Below, in pieces: positions 10,185 through 18,334 of a stretch of 21,584 bases of DNA. The first letter of the stretch is position 1. Each line of letters begins with the position of its first letter. The position numbers and the translations under genes are program-made. This stretch comes from Euprymna scolopes (taxonomy: Eukaryota; Mollusca; Cephalopoda; Sepiida; Sepiolidae): positions 115,602,609 to 115,624,192 of the forward strand of contig CM044502.1 in assembly GCA_024364805.1 (NCBI GenBank), in the 5' to 3' direction. The notes under the pieces are model-generated. The model saw nothing but the letters and a program-made list of their open reading frames with translations. It had not been told where the DNA came from and searched no databases.

Positions 10185-10541
10185 ATGTGTCAGTGTTTTT
10201 GTTTTTATTAAATCTTAAATCCCAAATGCTTCATTTAAATTTCTTTTACAACACAATCTGGGATTTTAAAAGAAAGCAAAGCCAATGTGGAGGGCAGCAA
10301 ACTGCCAAGTTTTACTTAAAAAGAAAAAAAAATGAAATAAATAACAAAAGGAAAGTCAATGGTGGATGAAGTGGATATTTTGGGGTCGATGGTCAAGAAA
10401 TGAGGTTTTTCTCTTTAGTGTGGAAATTGTCTCAGATTAAATAAAAGTTATCTTTTATTTTAATAAGAGATTTATAAATCATGTAATATACAAACAAAAT
10501 TTGCCATTTAAAACAAAGGACAATTCTTAATTGGAAGTCCT
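10185..10541 (+). other. SDE2 3' UTR and flank, with candidate poly(A) signals
   Basis: Downstream of the stop are ATTAAA at 10207-10212, AATAAA at 10336-10341 and AATAAA at 10440-10445. Any of these could end the SDE2 transcript. The first would give a very short 3' UTR. No coding sequence is seen. Confidence 0.5.
10439..10460. terminator. Palindromic candidate bidirectional poly(A) signal
   Basis: AAATAAAAG (10439-10447) and CTTTTATTT (10452-10460) form a perfect 9-base inverted repeat around a 4-base loop. AATAAA is therefore present on the plus strand and, at 10453-10458, on the minus strand. It lies between two convergent genes, so it could serve both. That role is inference, because A/T-rich sequence produces such palindromes by chance. 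Confidence 0.35.
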
Positions 10542-10704
10542 TATTTGCCTCCCCATAAGGGTAGTTAGACACAGGACCTTTTTATAATGTAAGGAAAATC
10601 CAACTCCAAAATTGACCCGGTTTGGAAGGATTTCTCATTCTTTGACTGAGAAGAGAAAAAAATCAAGTGTAATAAGAACAGGTACTACACTTTGCTCCTA
10701 TTGG
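10542..10704 (-). repeat. U2 snRNA-headed SINE, copy A
   Basis: On the minus strand, 10704-10674 reads GGAGCAAAGTGTAGTACCTG then TTCTT. This matches the 5' region of U2 snRNA (GATCAAGTGTAGTATCTGTT then CTT). The body continues to a 3' end reading GGTCCTGTGTCTAAC then TTATGGGGAGGCAAATAA. Copy B at 18934-19154 shares the U2-like head, much of the body and the tail (GGGGAAGCAAATAA). Both copies carry the same extra A (CAAAGT) relative to U2, pointing to a common SINE source rather than two independent U2 pseudogenes. The U2 5'-most bases are poorly preserved in this copy. Confidence 0.7.
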
Positions 10705-11255
10705 AAATAAGTTCCAGTTTTTCTACATATTTTTGTCTAAATTGGATTGATTCAAGTTCCTTTTTTTTTAAAAAAAAGACCAAAGAAAAAACTTGCCTAT
10801 ACAACCTCATTTTTCCCTTTTGTGACCCTCACCCTCTTCAGATATGCTCTTTTTCTAACCTCACTGATATATATATATATTTTTTTTTTTTTTTTACTAA
10901 AATTTTTTGGGATGGGTAAGTTGGTAGGGTGGGTTTACCTTAAAAAAATGCTATTTACATTTTCTTTGTTCTTCCTTTGATTTATAAATTCTACAAAATG
11001 AAAGTTTTTTGTAAGGTTATTTAAACAAAGGTTAAGAACATTAAAGTATTAAAAAAAAAAAACTGCTTCCACCATTCAACTGTTTGGGTGGGAGAAAACA
11101 TTTTTTTCTCAACTTGGTAGTCCGTTCACATTCCAATGATAACCAAGATAATTACTTTTTTCTCTTTCACTTTGCTAAGAAATAAAATTTTTCTAAAGTG
11201 AAAGGAAAAAAAAAAAGAATCGAGCAGACTTGTATGGATCTATTATTGCCTTGCA
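10705..11255. other. Intergenic/3' UTR stretch between convergent genes
   Basis: This AT-rich stretch holds long T and A runs (for example 10881-10895) and a TA tract near 10867-10880. If the Tudor gene transcript extends to the palindrome at 10439-10460, this is its 3' UTR. I see no exon on either strand. Confidence 0.45.
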
Positions 11256-11476
11256 TTATTCATTGTTTATCACATTCTTTGCATAGCCATATTCTACGAG
11301 AACGTCGTGAATGCATATGTCTGTTTCACCAGATGTATCAATCAAAATGATTGACAGATTTTCACCTTCTGTCGGGCGTGACTTTGAAAGGCAAGCAAAA
11401 CATTTGTCTTTCGCAATTTCATGGAATTTGTATTTAGCAGCTTCACTCCAGATCGGCTTGTCAGCAGGAATGATAC
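11256..11476 (-). CDS. TDRD5: Tudor gene last exon: second half of the extended Tudor domain
   Basis: On the minus strand the acceptor TTTCCAG precedes 11476. The first two bases complete a Gly codon begun in the upstream exon. The exon reads IIPADKPIWSEAAKYKFHEI, then AKDKCFACLSKS, then LSIILIDTSGETDICIHDVL and VEYGYAKNVINNE before a TAA. This is the SN-like half of an extended Tudor domain (W-S-x-EA, DTS, HDVLVE-G-A). Vertebrate TDRD5 continues well beyond the domain. Either this protein is short or a weak donor (AAT|GTGATA at about 11270) leads to an unseen exon. Confidence 0.8.
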
Positions 11477-14400
11477 CTGGAAACAAAAAACAAAATCTTA
11501 AGTTAAAATTAATAAAAAAATCCACTTTTAAGAAGCATGATTAAAATGAAATTCAAAATATGACGATTAAAAGATCAGACTCGTGCAGTATATTTTATTT
11601 TTAATAAAATAAATACTTAAAATTTCAAATTTTCGGCTTATACCAAGAAGATTCAGACATTACTAGCCATAATAGTGTTTCACTGCAGTCTCTAGTTGCT
11701 GAAAATAGAGATTGTATCGCTCATTTCAGTGTTTGCGTCCGATCATGCGAACGTGTAAAATTTAATAGAAATTCACTGTCGGAGTCTGATCTTTTAACCG
11801 TCATGATTTGAATTTCGTTTTCACTATGCTTTTAAACAATGGATTTCTATTAATTTTAACACGTGCGCATGATCAAGTGCAAATGCTGAATTGGACGATA
11901 CAATCTATATCTTTGATAACTAAAGACTGCAGCGAAACACCATAGCTAGTAAGAAAAAAAGTATTGTCTAAACTTTCCTGCTGTATAAGCTGAAAATTAG
12001 AAATTTTAAATATATATTTACTTAAAATATACTGCACGAGTTTGATCTTTTAATCATTTTCGTTTCAAGGGATGAAGAAAAGGACAAAGAGGGTATAACT
12101 AGTTTCTATTCACAATTTCATGTAAAGAAAAAAGTTAATAATAGTGAAACTACTAATAATAGCTGCATGTAAAGAATTTTGAAACTTTTATTAAAGTTAA
12201 AATGATATTTGTAAAGGATTGTACGTGATCAATTTTCATGGAAACTCCAAAGTACAGATTTTTCTGAACAGTGGTAATGTTCTGGTTAATAATGGCAGTT
12301 CTTAACTTCAGCTTTTAGACCAGCACCAGCTCCTCCCTGTGCTTTAATGTCATCATAATTATCTTAGACATTTTGCACATAAACTGGTTAGTATTTCTCA
12401 TTCTACAATTCCACATTTAATGCACAGACATACATGTTGTTTGAATCGATTTATATGTACAATGCAGTTTTCAAAAAATATGTGGGTATTTTTTTTTTTT
12501 TTTTTGCACCTGACGACACCCACATTTCATTTTATGCAATTTAAATAAACTATATTACCATTCTTTGAAATTTTAACACTTTATATGCTCAGTTTACATT
12601 TATTTTTACTATGGTAAGTTTTTGTTTAATGGCACATCAACCCTATAGGTCATTTCATGCCATGAAATGTGAAGAAAGTATTCTTCATTGAGTCTTTAGG
12701 TAATAAATTGTTTTTAATTAAGATTTAGCATTTCTAAGTCAGGGTTTTTTTCTCCTTTCAAATGTGTTCCAAAGGTTTAATTTTTCTTAGAAAATCTAAT
12801 ATTTTATAAGGTTTTCCAAATATTGCTAGAGGGTTTTGTTCTTTGAAATATTTCAGACGAATATTTTCATATTTTTTGCATTCCATTAATGTGTTTAATG
12901 GTTAGTGGATGTTGACGGGTTCTACATTGAGGGGATACCTTCAGCTTTCAGAAGGTATTCATGAGTTAGTCTTGAATGACCAATTCAAATTCTGGTAAAT
13001 ATAGTGTCTAATTTTCGTATTGGTATTATGGTCCTATCTTGTCCAACATTCAGTTGTATTTCTCTAAGTTTTTTGTTTAGTTGTTCTTCCCATAGTTTTT
13101 GCCATTTGATTTTTATATAGGAGTTTATTTTGGTTTTTCATATCTGTGTATGGTATTTTTATGTTTGATGGAGTCAAGTTTGTTTCGTCCTTAGCCAGTT
13201 TGTCAGCTTCTGAATTTTCTTTTATGCCGACATGACTTGGTATCCATGCTAATATTATTGTCTTATTTTCCTTTACTTGGTGTTGGTATATTTCCATGAT
13301 TTCCAGGATGTACGGATGGTTTAGGTTCCTTTCTTTCAATGCCATTAAGCTGGACATGGAGTCACTGAAAATAAGGAATTTATTCTCGCTAGACTCTCGG
13401 ACTAGTTCTAGAGTCATCTTAATAGCCTGTAATTCTGCGGCGTATATAGAAGCACCGTCCGGTAATTGGACTTGCTTCTGTGTGTTATGCATTTTTGCTG
13501 CTGCTCCTAGTCTTTCAGTTATTTTTGAGCCATCTGTATAGATGGTTTTGTATGTGGAGTAATTATCTCTTAGTTCTAGGAATTTGTTTTGATAGGTTTG
13601 GTAGCTGGTCTGTTTTTTAGCTGTTTTAATAGTCATGTCTATATATGGTTCTGTGATTGTCCATGGTGGAGTATTATTAATTGTGTAAGTTTGTATGTTT
13701 TTTGGTTCTTCGTATCCTTCTGTAATAGCCTTTTTAAGGCGATATCTCAGAGGTTTAATAGCTGTAGCTTTGCTGGTATAAAAATGTTCATACATTGATG
13801 TATATATTTTTTCATGAGCAGGATTTTCTGGTAGACTTAAGTTTCAGCGTATATTGGAGCGAGAGTTTTTCCCATCTCAGGTGGAGGGGGAGTTCATTAG
13901 CTACTGAGTGGAGGCTTTGAATAGGTAATGTTCGGAAGGCTCCTAAACAGAGTCTGAGTGCTTGTATGGGCTTGAGTTTCTCTAGATATGATTTCCTTGC
14001 TGAGTTATATATAATGCAACCATAGTCCAATTTAGGTCTAATGAGTGCTCTATATAGTAGGAGCATGGTTTCCCTGTCTGCTCCCCAGTTTGTGTGTGAT
14101 ATTATCTTTAGTATGTTTAATGCTTTTTGGCATTTTTTTTTTTTTTTTTTTTTTTTAGTGCTTCTATATGTGGCTTGAAGTTAAATTTGTTATCCAGGAT
14201 CATCCCCAGATATTGGTATTACATGGTTACTAATTTTTAGTTGTGGGTTTTGATGATATCCTCTTTTTTGCAAAAGTGCATGCAAACTGTTTTGGTTTTT
14301 GAGAAGATAAACCCATTTTCATCAGCCCATTTCTCTATTTTATTAAGGCATTCCTGTAATTTTTTTTTCTATTGTTAACATATTAGGGGATGAATAGGTG

Positions 14401-17400
14401 ATTGATAAGTTGTCTACAAAGAGGGATTTATCAATGTTTGTGGTCATTACTTTACCAATACTATTGATTTTTAGCAGGAAGAGTGTAACAGATATTATAC
14501 TGCCCTGGGGCACTCCCATCTCTTGTTCATACACTTCAGATTTTTTCCAAGGCACACCCTAAAAGTATGGTTTTTAAGGAAATTTTGTATAAATGTTGGC
14601 ATCCTTCCTCTGATTCCCAGGTTGTGCAGGTCCCTCATGATGCCGTATTTCCATGTGGTGTCATATGCTTTTTCTAAATCAAAAAATACTGACACCACAT
14701 GGTGGTTTCTGATAAGTCCATCTCTTATGTAGGATTCCATCCTAACCAACTGATCCATTCACTCTTTTTTCCTGTAGCCACATTGATGTTTGTCTAATAT
14801 CTTGGTTTTTTTCTAATATGCATACGATAACTCTTTTGTTTTGGTTTTTCTTTTGTTTTGATGGTGTTAGATAAGAAGTCTCCATTTTATCAGGTTCCGT
14901 CAAATTTTCTAATTTTTTTTTATTGGTTTATTGTTTGGTTTTTGAGAAAGTTTGTTCTTGGAGAAATTGGCCTTTAAGGGGGGAGGTTTGGGTTTGGGAG
15001 GAGACAAATACTTTGAGTTCTTTTTTGGTTTCTTGCTTTAATTTTTCCAGTTTTTGAGAGCGTTGTATTTTTAAGTTTTTTTGAAAGTTAAGTTCATTCG
15101 GTTCTAGCTGTACCAGTTTTTCAATTAGTTGGTCGTATTTATCAGCCTGGTTGATGGGATTTGTTTTTTCTGTAATTTTTGCATAAGTTTTGTTTTTTAT
15201 AACTCCTTACACTATTGTTTTCGCTTCTAGGTAAGAAATATTACGTTTATGCTTTGTGGCTAGGATTTCTTCTTCAATTTTCCATCATTCAGTTTTTGGA
15301 ATAGGCAGGATGCTCGCCTTGGCAGTTTGTACATTTGGACTCACGACATTCTTGTTCGTAGAGCCACATTTAGCACACGTAGGATGACCACTCCAGGCAT
15401 CTCTATGGTGACCGAATTTTTGACAGTTGAAACATCTCCGAGGATCTGGGATGTTTATTTCAACTGGTTCTATGGTGTAGCCAATTTTAATTTTAGATGA
15501 AATTTTTGGAGTGTTAAATGTGATAATATAAGTATGGGTTGGTATTTTCTTTATGTAGATTCTTTTATAGTCAATGACTCCTTGTTTGCTTAGTTCGTTC
15601 TGGATTTCTTCTGGTGAAGCAAGTGATAGTTCCCGGCTTCGGATAACTCCTTTAGATTGATTTAGTTTATTGTGTGGGGTGACTTTAATGTTAATATTAT
15701 GGAAAGTTTTCATGTTTTTTAAATTTAAGCTTTGGTTTATTGCTTCAATTTCAATTAATAGGTTACCATCTCTTGTTTTTTTTTTTAATCATTTTTGGGT
15801 TTATTTTCCTGCTTAGCACTTTTTCGATGAGAAAAGGGGATAATTTTGTCATCGGTGTTTCATCTAGTGATTTTATTACATAGTATTTAAGAAAGTCTAC
15901 GTTTTCCTCACTTTCTTAGGCCGATAAAGCACATTTGGGTTTTTTGTTTTGTTTTGACATAATTATGGATAAAAGTTTCATTTCCCGTGTTCCCCACCCA
16001 CCTTGGGACCCAATATTGGGACTTGTCAAGGGGGAAACCCATTCGCCTTGACAGAGTCAGGGTTACACAGGCAGCATACTCAGTCAAGTAAGAAATACTG
16101 ATCATCTGTCGTTATCCAGTTTTCACTACCCAAATCTAGCGTGAAAAAAGTTGTGATTGCAGCCATGTCAGGATTTGGTTTTATACTTTCTGCTGATTGA
16201 CCCTTGGCCAACGCTTTCAAACGTCTACTTTGGGGTGAAGTTTTCTTGGTTTCTATGGTTTTGGTTGAGAGAATTTCTTTTATTGATTTTAAACTTCCCA
16301 GTTTAGTCCAAACCATTGATAGTAGATGTAGGGCTTGACCTGACCAGCCGATTGATCGGATCGGGCCCCTCCGACCGCCCGTCTAACCGAGGTAAGGGCC
16401 AAAGTAATGTGTTGGGAAGAAGAGGCTTGTAACTTGTCCTCCAAGACCTTAAATCACCAGAATTCCATCCAAAGTGTCATGGGTTGCTACCCACGGCCAA
16501 CAGGTATCCCCATTGAGGGACTTTTACCCTCTGCAGGGGGGCAGTCGGTGTATTCTAATGCCGCACCGACAGGGCCTATTTTTACTATGAATTCATATAT
16601 AAGAATTCAAATAAATATAATGTTGTTTTAAAAAAAAAAAACCTCATTAATATATATATTAATCTGTTGAATTGTAGCGAAAAAACATTCTAAAATTTTT
16701 TTTTTTTCAAATATTAAAATGATTTTGAATCCATTCTTCTGAAAATGTTCAGTTTAAAGCATAAAAATTTGAGAAAACATTTCCTATTTTTTTATAATTA
16801 TTACATGAGACTTACATTGATCTATCCATAAATAAAGAATACCTATAAACAACTTTATAAAGTACATACAAAATTATGACATTACCAATTATATTGTGAG
16901 CAATGAAGTTTCCTACTGACCTCTTCATAAAACAGAATACTTCATATTTCTGTGTTATTTAGCATTCTTCTATATTACAGGGAGCAACAGCGGGGAAACA
17001 GATCCTGCTAGTACGAGGGGCGTGCAATAAGTAATGCCCCTGACCCACTTCCAGTTGTCTGATCTAGCTGAAATTTTGCGTGTGCAATGATTTATATCTT
17101 TACGGGTTATGTGGCAAATTATAGCTCTGAACTAATTGTGGTTTCTGTTTTACAGGTGTTTGAACTGAGTCAGGTGTGAAATGGAGCCTGTTGAATGTTG
17201 AGCAGTGATTCGGTTTTTGTATTTGAAAGGATGCTCACCACAGGAGACTTTTGATGAAATGAAAGAAACTTATGGTGATAATGTCCCATCATATGACCTT
17301 GTAAAACGCTGGCATTGTGAATTCAAACATGGCCAGAAGTCTGTGGAAACAGCTCTCAGATCTGCCCCCCCCCACTTCTGCCATTGATGAGGCATCTGTT

Positions 17401-18294
17401 CGTCAAGTTGAGACTGCCATTTTGGAAGGTGCATTACTATTTGCCAAACAGCCCAAGATGTCAAGATTAGTACAGGGTCTGTGGAAACTATCATTCATGA
17501 CCATTTGCATAAGGTGTCTGCCAGATGGATTCCCAGGTTGCTCACACCATTCCAGAAGCGAGAACGCGTCGAGTACTCGAGGATGAATTTGGAGATGTGC
17601 CAAGAAGATGAGTCAAAGTTTTTCAAAAGACTGATTACACAGGATGAAACCTGGGTCCATCACTATGATCAGAGACCAAAGCCCAGTCAATGCAGTGAAA
17701 GCCCTTGGACTTACCATCTCCAAAGAAGGCAAGGGTGCAGCCCTCCGCTGGCAAGATCATGCTCACAGTCTTCTGGGACCAGTACGGAGTAGTGATGACG
17801 GATTTACTGGCAAAGGGTACCACAATTACAGGAGCTTATTATGCTTCACTTTTGAGGAAATAAAGGGAAGCTATCAAAATCAAGAGGCGGGGCAAAATCA
17901 GCAAAGGTACCCTCCTCCTGCAGGACAACGCTCCGGTCCACAACTCGCATGTCGCTATATCAGAAACACGGTCGTGTGGTTATGAATCCTTCCCCATACT
18001 CCCTATTCTCCTGACCTTGCACCCTCTGACTTTTACCTCTTCCCAGCTATGAAGTTGTTTTTGAAAGGAAAGCGTTTCCCAGATGATGCAGCCTTGATTT
18101 CTGAAATCACATCGTGGTTTGAGGACCAACTTGGGGTGGTCTACAAAAACGGTCCCCAGAGCTGCATCAAACGATGGGAGAAATGCATAACTCTGGGTGG
18201 TTCCTATGTAGAGAAAGACTAATAACTGTGCCAAGTTTTGTTGCTCTACTGCTATGAGAAGTGGGTCAGGGGCATTACTTATTGCATGCCCTTC

Positions 18295-18334
<40 letters not shown>

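Larger units (their letters stand above)
12614..16576 (-). mobile_element. I-superfamily (Nimb-like) non-LTR retrotransposon, internally deleted
   Basis: A 3,963-bp LINE lies in the same orientation as the host Tudor gene. In its own 5'-3' order it has a GC-richer 5' UTR (16576-16317), ORF1 with a CCHC zinc-knuckle region, a partial reverse transcriptase, an RNase H domain, and a tail ending AGGGTTGATGTGCCATTAAA before the target duplication. RNase H after the reverse transcriptase places it in the I superfamily. The zinc-knuckle ORF1 and the LCLGAFRT motif suit Nimb-type elements. Intact relatives are nearer 5.5-6 kb. Here the endonuclease and the N-terminal part of the reverse transcriptase are gone, and both ORFs carry frameshifts and stops, so it is dead. 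Identical 13-bp flanks suggest it is not very ancient. Confidence 0.88.

Noticed and set aside
10692-10980. Overlapping plus-strand frames rich in Phe and Lys
   Set aside because: They consist mainly of poly-T/poly-A and TA repeats between the two convergent genes. They are low-complexity artefacts.
12290-12380. Minus-strand peptide DDIKAQGGAGAGLKAE as a possible additional exon
   Set aside because: It is short, closes at a stop soon after, matches no family I know and would interrupt a Tudor domain whose flanking exons already join in phase.
12481-12535. Hairpin around the T tract (ATGTGGGT/ACCCACAT)
   Set aside because: Only eight paired bases are spread over 45. This is expected by chance and has no supporting context.
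13296-13798. Plus-strand open frames over the LINE RNase H region
   Set aside because: They are complements of a clear minus-strand RNase H domain and have no motif of their own.
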